Below, in pieces: positions 35,604-46,632 of a DNA stretch of 64,000 bases. The DNA comes from Batkoa obscura. Its lineage: Eukaryota; Entomophthoromycota; Entomophthoromycetes; Entomophthorales; Batkoaceae. The stretch spans positions 186,001 through 250,000 of the forward strand of contig JASVEC010000011.1 of assembly GCA_030770535.1 (NCBI GenBank). The letters run 5' to 3'. A program made the position numbers and the translations under genes. Within the stretch, counting starts at the first letter, position 1, and each line of letters begins with the position of its first letter. The notes under the pieces are model-generated. The model was not told the DNA's origin and searched no databases. It saw only the letters and a list, made by a program, of their open reading frames with translations.

Positions 35604-36052
35604 TTTAAAGTATAAAAAGTGATAAAAAAATAATAAGAATAAACTAAAATTGTAATTAAAAAGAGATGTGTGTTTTTTTAAATATATAAAATTTGGATAC
35701 ATTTATTATTAAAGGTTTTTAAACAAATAAATAAATAAATAAACTTTTTATTTAAAATGATTAAAATAAAATAAAATAAGATATTTTATTATGTTAATAC
35801 TTAAAAATAGCATCAATTATTGTTGTATCCTTGATATTTTGGATCAATCCAATATTTTTTTAATAGAAAATTTTAACTTCAGCTTATTGGTTAATGTTTG
35901 AATCTTGATCTTGGGTGACAACGTCATATTCCAAATTCCTTTACTCAGCTTTTTCTAAAATAAATATACAATTTCTTAATATTATTTTTACTTTTCTAGT
36001 AAACCTCAAAACTCATATTCAATTTTAATAATAAACAACAAATTTATCCAAA
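35604..36052. promoter_or_regulatory. Divergent promoter region, unrecognised gene / PRE9
   Basis: About 450 bp between divergent starts. A GGTGACAAC sequence at 35914 is two bases from the yeast proteasome (Rpn4/PACE) element, too weak to call. Confidence 0.35.
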
Positions 36053-37152
36053 ATGTCACGTCGATATGATTCTCGAACCACTATGTTTTCACCAGAAGGT
36101 AAATTACTTTTTCATATCATTAAAATGCCATTATCAAAATCATGTTAAACTAAAATTAAAACTCTTCTTATTTCCCACCTAGGTCGTTTATTCCAAGTAG
36201 AATATGCCATGGAAGCCATTTCTCATGCTGGTACTTGTTTAGGAATTTTAGCTAGCGATGGTGTAGTTATTGCAGCTGAAAAAAAAGTAGTCTCTAGTTT
36301 ATTAGAAACGGATAAATCCACTGAGAAATTATATGTTATTAATGAGTAAGTTTAAAACTAAATTTATTCTTTAATATTATATTAAAAAATAATAATGAAT
36401 AATAAGAATAATTAATTAATTAATTAATTAATTGGTACTAATGTATTTTTTAAATGATATAGTAATATAGTTTCTGCTGTTGCTGGATTAACCAGTGATG
36501 CTAATATTTTAGTAAATTCGGCACGTCAATATGCTCAATCTTATTTAATGAATTACGGTACAGACATACCTATTGAATCATTAGTAAAAAGGTTATCTGA
36601 TTCTAAACAAGCTTATACTCAATTTGGTGGTAAGTTATTTAAGTTTTATTTTTTATTTTAATAATAATAATAATAAATTAATTAATTTTTTGCTTTTATT
36701 TTTTAATTAGGTTTAAGACCATATGGTGTTTCTATTTTATACGCTGGTTATGATGATTCCCATGGATTTCAATTATATCATAGTGATCCCAGTGGTAATT
36801 ATGGGGGTTGGAAAGCTACTTGTATTGGAGCTAATTTTTCATCTGCCCAATCCGTTCTTAAACAAGAATATAAAGAAGAATTAAATATTGATCAAGCATT
36901 AGAAATGACAATTAAAGTATTATCAAAAACTATGGATACTGCTAATTTAACTGAAGAAACTCGTAAGTTTTCTTTATTAGAAATTACTTTGGTTTTAAAA
37001 ATTAATTTGATTTTTCTTTGAATTTAGTTGAATTTGCTACTTTAAAATTGGTGGATGGTAAACCTAAATATCAAATTTATTCACCTAGTGAAATTAAGGA
37101 ATTACTTGAGTTATATAAGGATGCTTTAGAAACAGAAAAGATTGAAGCTTAA
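36053..37152 (+). CDS. PRE9: 20S proteasome alpha subunit type 4 (alpha3)
   Basis: Five exons: 36053-36098, 36183-36345, 36463-36629, 36711-36962, 37028-37152; 250 residues. [32 protein letters not shown] is the diagnostic alpha-type N-terminus of PSMA4/Pre9 (blocks [14 protein letters not shown] and QVEYAMEAI). [33 protein letters not shown] and [17 protein letters not shown] follow as expected. The subunit sits in the outer ring of the 20S core and gates the channel; alpha subunits lack the catalytic Thr. Length fits the family (about 258 in yeast). Its 3' end is 115 bp from the convergent PMT gene. Confidence 0.95.
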
Positions 37153-37267
37153 ATTTGAAATTACTTTAAATTTTATTAAATGAAAGTATATTTTATAAAA
37201 TTATAATTTTAGTTTAAATTTTATTTATTTTATAATATTTGAAATGCTAAGCATTAGTTTTATTTAT

Positions 37268-37639
37268 TTATTCATCTTCTTTAGCTCCAAAAAGATGCCA
37301 AGTTTTCAACCAATTTCTAGATTTAAATTCTTCAGATGGAAATGTCATTCCAAAAGTCATTGGAGCAAAGTAAATAAAAGTGAGACAAATCATTATTATT
37401 ATTGAAAAAAATAGCTTATTTTTAAAATTATTAGTTTTGTTTTGAACTAATAAATCTAATGTATATGGTAATGCTAAACAAGCTATATAAAGTGATGGAA
37501 AATAATGATGAACATATAATACTCTTCCCATTAAAAAAAAGGGTAAATATTGTAATAACCATCCACCTACAATAGCTTTAAACGCAAATATATAATTTTC
37601 CCAATCATCTATAAAAAAATATATTAAATATTAACTTTT

Positions 37640-37712
<73 letters not shown>

Positions 37713-40385
37713 TTTAACTTCCACTTACCTTTTACCCATTCTTTAATATTTCTTTTCATTCTAATACAATAATACCCAGTAAGCCCTATAAACAACAAAA
37801 GCCCAAAGGTTGAACCCCACCAAACTAATGGATTACCTAACATATAAAATTTGATTTCATTATCTCCCCAACCACACATTCGAATTCCTCTTCTCATTAA
37901 TGGCCAATCTAAAGCATGAGATGTTAAATGATCAAATTTATCTTCATCTGGTGTTAAGGCATTATTTGTAGACCACATGGCTCTATTTAATCTTATAAAA
38001 TCTCTATAAAAAGTTTCAGGTAATTTTCTTTTTTCAGCTGGGGGTACTATAAAATAGAATAATATTTAATAAAGTTAGAATTGAACTTTAAATTGATTAT
38101 TTTGACTTACATCCTTCATAACTTAATGACTCAATATTCCATAAAGTTTCTTCCTTTTTGGATTTACCATCTTTAACACAATAAACTTCGGATTGAGAAT
38201 AACCCCAATCAGGTAAAGTTGTAAAATCTTTAGCTAATAAGCAATCTAATTCTGGATTTCTTAGTTGAAATCGAGTACTTAATGTTTGTATAACACCTGG
38301 TTTATTTGAATCTAATAAATCATCATATATTTCTATTTTCCATATTTCATATCTATTGTGTGTTTTTGCATCCTCTGAAGAAGCACTTACTTCATATGCT
38401 CTTTTTCCAGTTATAATAGCATCATGATCTTTTTGGACTCTTAAATTTTTTTTTGTTTCAACATGATATAATTTAATTAAATTGCCACTTTCTACTACCC
38501 TTGGATTAATTTCCTAATTATTTATTTAATATACGTATCCATATTCTATAACTCATATAAAAATGACTTACTTTTATAGTGTTAGTAGTAACTTCATCAT
38601 TTTCTGCTGTGTTAAGTAGTTCAATATCAAAAGCAGGTTTAATTGTCCAATCATTATTACTATCTTTATGACTATAGCAAGTAATTTGTTGTTCTTTACT
38701 ACCTTCTGGATAATTGTGAGGATGACTATGTAATAAGCCACCATCTAAACTACCTGATCTTATAGTAGCATTACCCATAAATACTAATTCTAATTATAAT
38801 AAAATAATATTGAATTTAATATTTTAATTATCTAATTTATAAAATAACTTAATTACCTGGTGGTGATTTCCATAATTCATTTCGATTTAATCTAGCTTGA
38901 AACAAAGTATCCATAGTAGCATCTCCAGGTCCAGAATTATTTAAAATTTTAAAGTGAATTTTAAAACATAATAAATAAACAAAGATGGGCATAAATATTA
39001 ATCCAAATGCTCTAGTTATCCAATGTTTAGCATAAACATACTATAATTAAATTGAACTTAAGTATTATAATTGCTAATGTAACAATATTAATGTAACTTA
39101 CCCAACTAAAATTAGGTTCACTTAATAATTGATATAAACTTTCAATTGTATACTATTAAATATAACTTAATATATTCTTAATTTAAATTTAAATTAATTC
39201 TTACTAATCCGACTAATGCCACAGCAAAAAAACCAATCCATTTAACACTATAAAATCATTAATATTATAAGACAATATATATTAATATATATCTTTACCT
39301 CGATGCCAAACCCAAAGAAATACCCAACATAATTAAATTATAGTACCAGTTTCTAGTAAATGGACTAAAAAATAATTATTAAATTATCAAATTCAAATAA
39401 ATAAAGCCATTCCACTTACTTTTTCTGACAAGCATGAAAAGCAACAAAATAATATAATGACATAGCAATAAAACACAATAACATAGAATCCAATAAAATA
39501 AATCTAGAAATAACAGTCAATCCATTATCTAAAAAAAATTAATACATATCCTTAATAAACCTCTTCTTTCCTTTTACTTACCAAACAATACCATCGATGC
39601 AGCCAATAGAGCTGCATTATCGGACATATTCAATTTCTTGGCAGTAAGAAAACTTAGCGGAACCAAAGCAACGCCAAAGTTGGCATGAAACCATCTCATA
39701 AATGTATAATTCATACCTTCTGGATAATTTCCACCTTCAAATTTAAATGTACCATCATAACCTGCAATTTTACCCCCAACGCCAACTAACATTTTACCTA
39801 ATGGTGGGTGCACATCATGGTAAAAAGTACCTCGTAAATAATGAGAACCAAACTTAAAGTTATTTGTTAATGAGTTTTATTTTATATATTATATATATAC
39901 TTACTTTGCCAAAATGTACCTGATTATATAAGTTGAATTGTTAGTCATGTTATAAAATTATTTAGTTTATAATAATTTTACTTCATCCCAAATAGGTTTA
40001 TTTGCTGCTCCAATACGATAGTAACGAGTAAACATGGACAATAATGTCAACATTGTTAACCATATATTTAATTTGTTTTTAACATAAAATTGAACATACT
40101 AAATAAAAGAGAATAGTGTTAACATTATCATTTGGGAATTAAAATTTCTCTATAATTAGTAAAACAAGTACTTACTTTGTTATTTCTAAATCTAAAGTTA
40201 TCCTCTTCTTTTAATGAAAGTTCAGGTTTTAAAAACCTATCATTAAATTTCACTTCCGATTTAACTTTATCATAATCATAATCCACATCTCCTTTATCTT
40301 CGCCAGTATAATTCAACTCCAAACTAGTATGATGATCCTCAATAGTATTTTGACCCGTTCGTCTCTTTTGTAATTGATTATTCAT
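37268..40385 (-). CDS. Dolichyl-phosphate-mannose-protein mannosyltransferase, PMT2-like
   Basis: About ten exons, reading from MNNQLQKRRTGQN at 40385 to HLFGAKEDE at 37268. Recognisable blocks in order: RYYRIGAANKPIWDE, then FYHDVHPPLGKMLVGVGGKIAGY (luminal loop 1 with the essential acidic residues), many hydrophobic helices, a luminal MIR region (GGLLHSHPHNYPEGSKEQQ, CYSHKDSNNDW), and a C-terminal helix bundle with GRVLYVHHYFPSLY. The HSHPHNYPEGS and HKDSNN spacing fits the PMT2 branch. PMT enzymes sit in the ER membrane and start protein O-mannosylation, needed for the cell wall; PMT2 members usually pair with a PMT1 member. One intron contains an AAT microsatellite. Confidence 0.9.
37639..37711. 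repeat. AAT microsatellite in a PMT intron
   Basis: About 24 AAT/ATA trinucleotides without interruption, the longest such run in the window. Confidence 0.9.
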
Positions 40386-40722
40386 CCTTTTTAACAAAAA
40401 AGAAACTTTCTGTAAATAAAAAGATAAATTTTTGATTTCTCAACTTTTAGATTTTGGAACTTAATTTTTGTCCTAATAAAATCGATATTTATAGCCACTA
40501 TGATGTAATCCTTAGATTAAGGTACTTTAAGTTAATTGGAAGAAAACAGAACTAGTAAGCCTATACTTCTAATGGTGGGATACTTTGTTAAGTTTTTGAA
40601 TCATCTTTGTTGATTTCAATATCTGTATTGATAATGTAGAAATCGCGTTATACAGCATTGGATATTTAAAAATTATTTTGGGATATTTAAAATCTTAAAA
40701 TATGAAGTTACGTCAACCTATA

Positions 40723-40795
40723 GTCTCAATAGTGTAGTGGTTATCACGCTTCCTTCACACGGAAGAGGTCTCCAGTTCGAACCTGGATTAAGACA
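40723..40795 (+). tRNA. tRNA-Val (anticodon CAC)
   Basis: A 72-nt cloverleaf plus discriminator A. Acceptor arms are GTCTCAA and TTAAGAC (one C-A mismatch). The D-arm block TAGTGTAGTGGTTATCACG is the usual eukaryotic A-box, and the T-arm GGTTC-like block is CCAGTTCGAACCTGG. The anticodon stem CTTCC/GGAAG encloses TTCACAC, giving CAC at 40756-40758. No intron. Confidence 0.92.
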
Positions 40796-41470
40796 TAAAT
40801 GGGATTTGTTTTTATCTTTCTATAGAAGATAAAGGTACCAAGTTATAAAAAAATTTCGAATTTATTGTTCTCTAAGTCAAGTGATTTTCTGGTTGATTGT
40901 ATTATAGTTCATGGCTCTCTTATTATTATTAAAATAGCTCAATTTAATTAAAGAATTCAAAGTATAATAAGCTATTTTTAATTATTTTATTTTTCATATT
41001 TTATATTATTGTTTTAATAGTAGAATCACCAACAAGTTGTATGAAAGCTGGATATTAAAAGAAATGCTTTGATATTTCATTGAATTTTTTCATGCTTTCT
41101 GATTTTGTTGATTAGTGATATTAAATTAGTAGTCTCCACAGAAACTTTAACAACGGTGGTATTTAAAGACATTTGAATATAGAAAATGGAAGATTTTAAT
41201 ATTTTCAATAGTCATTTTAATTGACAACTTTTGTTACTTTCTAATAAACATTGAAAGATTAAACAAACTCTATGAATATATAACCAAGGCTTAACAATAT
41301 AATAACCATTTCAACTTTTTATCAATTCATATTGAAAGTGATTTAGTAGTGACCTATTTCTATTTGACTCATATTGTCACAACTTAAAGTAACTTTAAAT
41401 ATTACTTTCAAAAACTATGAAAAATTCAACTAAAAAAATATATCATTATTTATTTAAAGAATTAAAAAAT
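40796..41470. other. Intergenic spacer
   Basis: About 0.7 kb between the tRNA and the 3' end of the repeat-protein gene. No supported feature. Confidence 0.55.
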
Positions 41471-42682
41471 TTAAAAGAATTTTTTTTGACAAGAATGACC
41501 ACAATAAATGCATCTTAATCTAGGTGGGATTTTAAATGCAATTCGATTTAAAGTTCGAAGAAATTGTTCATAATAAGTGGAATGGCCTTCATCTAATGGT
41601 TGATAAACATGTATCTTTGAAGGTGAATTAGTACATGGACATTCATGCTGTAATACTCGTATCCTTTTAGCTATAATTTCCCCTTTTTCTTCTTCTTCCT
41701 CTTCTTCTTCTTCTTCTACTACTACTCGAGACCTTTTTAAGTTACTTTGCTCAAGTTTCTCTGCTATTTTTTCTTCACCGTTACTTTGCTTAACCTCTAC
41801 ATCTCCGTTTTCTTCATTTCTATTATATTCTACCCTACTTTCATCCTTTCGTGTATCCTCTACTATTTTTTCTTCAGCGCTACTTTGATTGTCCTCTGTA
41901 TCCCCATCCTCTACACTTACATTCTCTTGTATATTGCCTTCTCTTTCCTCTATATCTTCCGTTATTTCTTCTTCAGCATCAAAATGTTCTGTCTCGCCAT
42001 TTATGTTCTCTTCGATCCTGCTTTCCCCTTTTCCTGTACCTTCCGCTGTTTTTTCTTCAACAATACTTTGATCAGTGTCTAGATATCCGTTCTTTCCATT
42101 TCCATTCTCTTGATTATTACTTTTTTCCTTTTCTACACCCTCCGTATTTTCTTGCTGTGCTGTTTCTTCTGATTTTTTTTCTTTACTACTATTACCTGTT
42201 TTTATTTCTTTAGTGATATTTTCTTCATTTTCGTCTACCCTTATTTCTTCTTGAATACCACTTTCAGTTTGTATACTCTCAATAATCTTTTCTTCTTTTG
42301 TTTCTAGTTTAACTTCTTCATTACTGGATTCTTTTTTTATAAATTAATTAATATTTAAAAATTAAGTGAAATAATTACCATTATAAGATTCTTCGACAAT
42401 TTTTATCATTTCTTCAGCATCAATTTCTGCAAACTCAAAAATATTAATTTTTTTAAGACTTGAATTGGATCTCAATGGTCTACTGCTCTTCGTTGGCGTA
42501 AGGTTTTCACTTACTTCCTTTTTATCATTGGTATTAACTTTTCTTCCCATCTTTTTAGCATTAGTATTAACTTTTCTTCCCATCTTTTTATCATTAGTAT
42601 TAACTTTTCTTCCCATCTTTTTATTATCGGTGCTAAGTTTTCTTGCCATCTTTTTATTGTCGGTATTAGCCTTTCTTGCCAT
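41471..42682 (-). CDS. Unrecognised protein: 11-residue basic repeats, Glu-rich middle, Cys-rich C-terminus
   Basis: Two exons, 42682-42379 and 42330-41471, joined by a 49-nt GT-AG intron; 387 residues. The start is the first in-frame ATG; the frame is open upstream without another Met, so an upstream exon is possible. Residues 1-55 are five tandem 11-residue units of the form M-[AG]-R-K-x-[NS]-T-[DN]-x-K-K. A serine/proline patch (TPTKSSRPLRSNSSLKK) and about 230 highly acidic, Glu-rich residues follow. The last 60 residues are different: HECPCTNSP, HVYQPLDEGHSTYYEQFLR and RCIYCGHSC, with five Cys and several His that could bind zinc. The plus-strand open frames across this gene are its antisense shadow. 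A nuclear, nucleic-acid-linked role is only inference. Confidence 0.6.
42518..42682 (-). repeat. 33-bp tandem coding repeat, five units
   Basis: Five consecutive 33-bp units coding KMGRKVNTNDK-like blocks at the start of the unrecognised gene. The last three are almost identical, pointing to recent expansion. Confidence 0.85.
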
Positions 42683-44193
42683 TTTTATATGTTTTTTCGA
42701 GTACCTTGGATATTGTTTATCGATAAAATGCTTTAATTTTTTAAAGTTCAAAATTTAACAGTTAAATTCTAGATTTAATATTTTTAGTTAAATATCCTTA
42801 AAACTCCGTTTTATTGAATAAAATTAATTACAATAATAATAACCAGTTATTATTTAGCCAATTTTTTTTATTAATGAAGATGACGTATAAGTCTAAATCA
42901 ATTATCTACTGCAACCAATTTAACACATAAAAAGCGAATAGCTTTTTTGTTTGCCAAATTTAACTTGAGCCATCCTAAGAGAGCTTCAACTAATCAGGTT
43001 AATTCGATACCTCCTTAAGATCGACTTGATTAGTTGAAACTGTTTATATGGCAAAAATTCATACTAGGAGAATTTAAAAAAATGTATTGATATATTTCCT
43101 AACAATCAAGCGCATATGCTATATATTTACGTCATGGCCAGAAGTAGCTTTTAACCAGTGAACCCATAAATTTAAGCGATCAAATCAATTAACGACTAAA
43201 TATTATATATTGGTTATTAAACGTGTAAAAACACTATTAGCATAAGAAGTTAATTTTAGCCGCTTTTAACAAAAATTTAGAGACCCTTGAGGGGTTAATA
43301 GTTTATCAAGAAAATCTAGGTTTAAAAAACCACCTTTTGTATTCCGAAATTCTAGCTGACTGTTCTCATTTGTTGAAATTTTGCATACTGACTTTTTGAT
43401 TGGCTAATTAACTATAATTAATATATCTTATCAGAAACTACAAAACTTATATATATAGCTAATATCCTCTTTGCAGAATAAAATATTATATTTAAAGGTA
43501 CTTACTATAATATTTTGATATACTATACAATACTTAATATTGTTTTCTTATTTTTAATAATAATTTAATGTTTAACTATATAAATACACAATATTGCTTA
43601 CCTATTTTAATTCTAACCAAATTTATTTCTAGTTTTATATTTAAACTTAGTTATAAATAACTTAAATAATTTTTAATTTATTTAAAATATAAATTCAATT
43701 ATAAATTCTGATTTAAATATATTTATTTATTTGAAATATAATAACGACTATGAAATTTTAATTTTTAATCCTTTTTTTATAATTATTTTTACAATATTTC
43801 ATATAGTTTACTTATTATATATTATTTTTTATACAATAAGTTTATTTTAATTATATAGTTTAAAACTTTTCAATTTATAAGTATTAGCTAAAAAAATATT
43901 TATTGCTTTTTTATTAGCCATTTTAAAATATTATGTTACCAACTTTATAATTAATTATAATAAAATAATTACTTAACTTGTTTATGAAACTAATTACAGT
44001 TTTATAATTGATTTGATTATAATTTATGTAATATAATTAATTCAGAGTTTTTTATATTAGTTTGTTATAAGAATATTTACTCTTTAATTGCAAAAAATCT
44101 TATCTTTTTATTTTTATACCTATATCTAGTAACTATAACAAAAAATAATTATTATCATGTTTTTCATATATAATCCCTTAATTAATATATATA

Positions 44194-44292
44194 TGAGGAT
44201 GTTTTTTTTGGTTTCATTATTTTTTCTCTTTTAAGCGCTATTTGAGTGGAAAAATTGTTAGTAAAATTCTTAAACATAAAAATACATCCCCA
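44194..44292 (+). mobile_element. MITE copy E (full length)
   Basis: A 99-bp copy with ends TGAGGATG and CATCCCCA, flanked by TA on both sides. It abuts the LTR fossil on its right. Confidence 0.85.
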
Positions 44293-44299
44293 TATATAG

Positions 44300-45175
44300 T
44301 ATAATAACTCGAAGCTTTTTTATTAAATTGTCTCCTGATATTGTACCTTTAATAAAGCCACTGTGAAAGTTGGTACTCAGTGATAGGAGTTAGGAGCAGT
44401 TCTTGGTTGATTAGCTTGCCTTGAGTCGAAGGGTCTTAGTTTATATAACTAAGATAGACTTAAATGAATAAGAATAATACGTAATAAGTTACGAACTATG
44501 TAAAACAAATAGAATAGACAATACTACTATAAAATCTACGTAAGACGTTGTCAGAAAGACTTAGTGGCTTTATTAATAGTATGATATCAGGAAGTAATTC
44601 AGTTAAAAAGCCTCGAGTTAGTATGTTGAAGGATCTCTTTTATACTCCAACAAGTATGGATATCAAAACGATAGGATAATATTCTTTGCAATATGCAGTT
44701 GGAAATTCTCGCAGCAAATCAAAATAAGGGACTCTGGATTGATTGTACCACATGGATCACGGTCAAATTGATCGCAAGACTACAACTAGTTTTGTAACCA
44801 AGTCAAATGATTATTATCCTATAATTAATCCGAGAGCTGATAAACCAATATTTCACACCACTAAGTTTTATAGTATTTTACGTAGATTTTACAGTAGTAC
44901 TTTTTACTCTATTTATTTTACATAGTCCGTAGCTTATTGTGTACTATTCCTATCAATTTAAGTTTATCTTAGTTACATAAACTAAGACCTTTCAATTTAT
45001 ACCCAGTTAATTAAGCTAGAACTGCTTTTAACTATAACCACTGAGTACCAACTTCACATAGTAAAATTATCTGAAATTAATTAAATTTATTATAAAACTA
45101 TAGTTAGTTTTATAAATAATATAAATGATTATCATGTTATAATTAATCATAAAGCTGGTAAAGCAATATTTTATA
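44300..45175. mobile_element. Fossil LTR-retrotransposon cluster
   Basis: Two LTR-like arms of about 210 bp lie in opposite orientation (about 44352-44570 and 44851-45062), both starting TGTGAA...GTTGGTACTCAG at their outer ends. Short pieces that resemble LTR-edge plus primer-binding-site sequence occur on both sides of the left arm. A stretch near 44805-44855 recurs beyond the right arm at about 45120-45172, so at least two copies are nested or rearranged. The internal part is short and broken with many breaks; a Ty1/copia origin is possible but weakly supported. Arm divergence by eye suggests an old insertion. Confidence 0.5.
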
Positions 45176-45732
45176 ACAAGCATTAAATATAAAATCTAAT
45201 GCTTAGTAAAAAAGCAATAAAAGTTTTTAAATTATTTATCTATTATAAATTAAGGGTTTTTAGTTTTAATAGCTAAAATAAATTTATCAAGCAAAAAAAT
45301 AGTATATAATAATAAATTATATAAAAAACTAATTAAAAAATTTAAAAATTAAACAAGTTTATTGAAACTAAGCATATTAAAATTCAAACAAAAAACATGT
45401 TATAATAATAATAAAATTTATATTTTGTATTAAAATGCTATATATATAAAATATTATCAGTTCTACTTTTTTAATATAACTATTAAATACAAATGTAAAA
45501 ATATAAAGACAATGCTTTATATAATTAAAAAATAAAAACTTCAATAATAAATTTAAGTAAAAACTTTAATTATTTCTGTTGTCATTTAGTTATTTTAAAA
45601 ATTTATTGCTGATAAAAAATTCATCCTTGTAATTTTCTGAACTGAGTTGGCTGAAAAACCTGAAATTAGAGTAGTACAAAGTTGTAGTCTGAATGTTGAT
45701 TATATACTTAAAAAAAGTGCCTCATATAAAAC

Positions 45733-45804
45733 GGTTCCATGGTGTAATGGTTAGCACCCAAGGTTTTGATCCTTGTAATCCGAGTTCGATTCTCGGTGGG
45801 ACCT
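45733..45804 (+). tRNA. tRNA-Gln (anticodon TTG)
   Basis: Acceptor arms GGTTCCA and TGGGACC pair fully (one T-G wobble), followed by a T discriminator. The D-arm ATGGTGTAATGGTTAGCAC and T-arm CCGAGTTCGATTCTCGG are standard for eukaryotic tRNA-Gln. Anticodon stem CAAGG/CCTTG encloses TTTTGAT with TTG at 45766-45768. No intron. Confidence 0.93.
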
Positions 45805-46205
45805 TTAATGGTGATGGGTTTGATTCTTTTCATTTGACTAAGAAAATATACCAATCTTTAATATTTTTTGAAAGATGTAATTCCTAATGTTATCCATTTA
45901 CCATCCATCTTAATAGCATTAGTTAGAATAAAAAAGTAGATAAAAATGACATTATTAAGTACAAATCATATTTTTTTTATTAAACACAGTTGTTTAACTC
46001 AACATTACCCACAATTATACAAAACGTAATATAATTTTATATAAAGCCATTAAAGAACAAAGGAGTTTTAATAACTATTATTTTTGTCTAACTATTAAAA
46101 ATCTAGCTTTAACCATTTGTTTATATACAAACAAATAATATTTATTTAAAATGCATCTGTTTTATCTTATAGAAGCTTGTTTAATAAATTTTTATAGTCA
46201 GCATT

Positions 46206-46308
46206 TGGGGATGTGTTTTTGTGTTTAGGAATTTTATTAACAATTTCTCCACTCAAATAGTGCTTAAAAGATAGAAAAAAGTGATGAAGCCAAAAAAAAG
46301 ACCCTTAT
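46206..46308 (-). mobile_element. MITE copy F, reverse orientation
   Basis: Left end TGGGGATGTG is intact; the right end is degraded (ACCCTTAT). The internal AATTTTATTAACAATTTCTCC...CAAATAGTGCTTAAAA block matches the reverse complement of the other copies. Confidence 0.78.
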
Positions 46309-46529
46309 TTAATGATTATATTTAGTGAAAAGATTTGTTAAGATAAAAATTAAAGCACTTATTGAGACCTAGTTTATATCAAAATAATATTTATACATTT
46401 ATGGACTTTTAGTATTATATATTGTCATTTTTGAATGTTAAAATTAAAATTAAGATTTTAAGCATCTAAAAATAATTAAAAAGATTATTATATAGAAACA
46501 ATTAATTATCAAAATTGATAAATAGTATA

Positions 46530-46632
46530 TGGGGGTGTTTTTTTAGCTTCATTATTTTTTCCATTTTTTAAGCGTTATTATTTAAGCGGAAAGATTGTTA
46601 ATAAAATTCTTAAACATAAAAATACATCCCCA
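46530..46632 (+). mobile_element. MITE copy G (full length)
   Basis: A 103-bp copy with ends TGGGGGTG and CATCCCCA, TA on both flanks, and the same TATT insertion region as copy D. It lies only 220 bp from copy F. Confidence 0.85.

Noticed and set aside
35911-35922. GGTGACAAC upstream of PRE9, similar to the yeast proteasome element GGTGGCAAA
   Set aside because: Two mismatches in nine bases; a single weak match has no statistical weight.
41747-42213. Several overlapping open frames on the plus strand rich in Phe, Leu, Ser and Pro
   Set aside because: They are the antisense shadow of the Glu-rich coding sequence on the minus strand, where GAA/GAG codons read as TTC/CTC.
42518-42682. Idea that the RK-rich 11-mer repeats mimic the histone H3 ARKS tail
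   Set aside because: The shared residues are only Arg-Lys plus a nearby Ser/Thr; this is too short to separate from chance.
45693-45887. A 64-codon open frame on the plus strand
   Set aside because: It runs straight through the tRNA-Gln gene, so it is not a protein gene.
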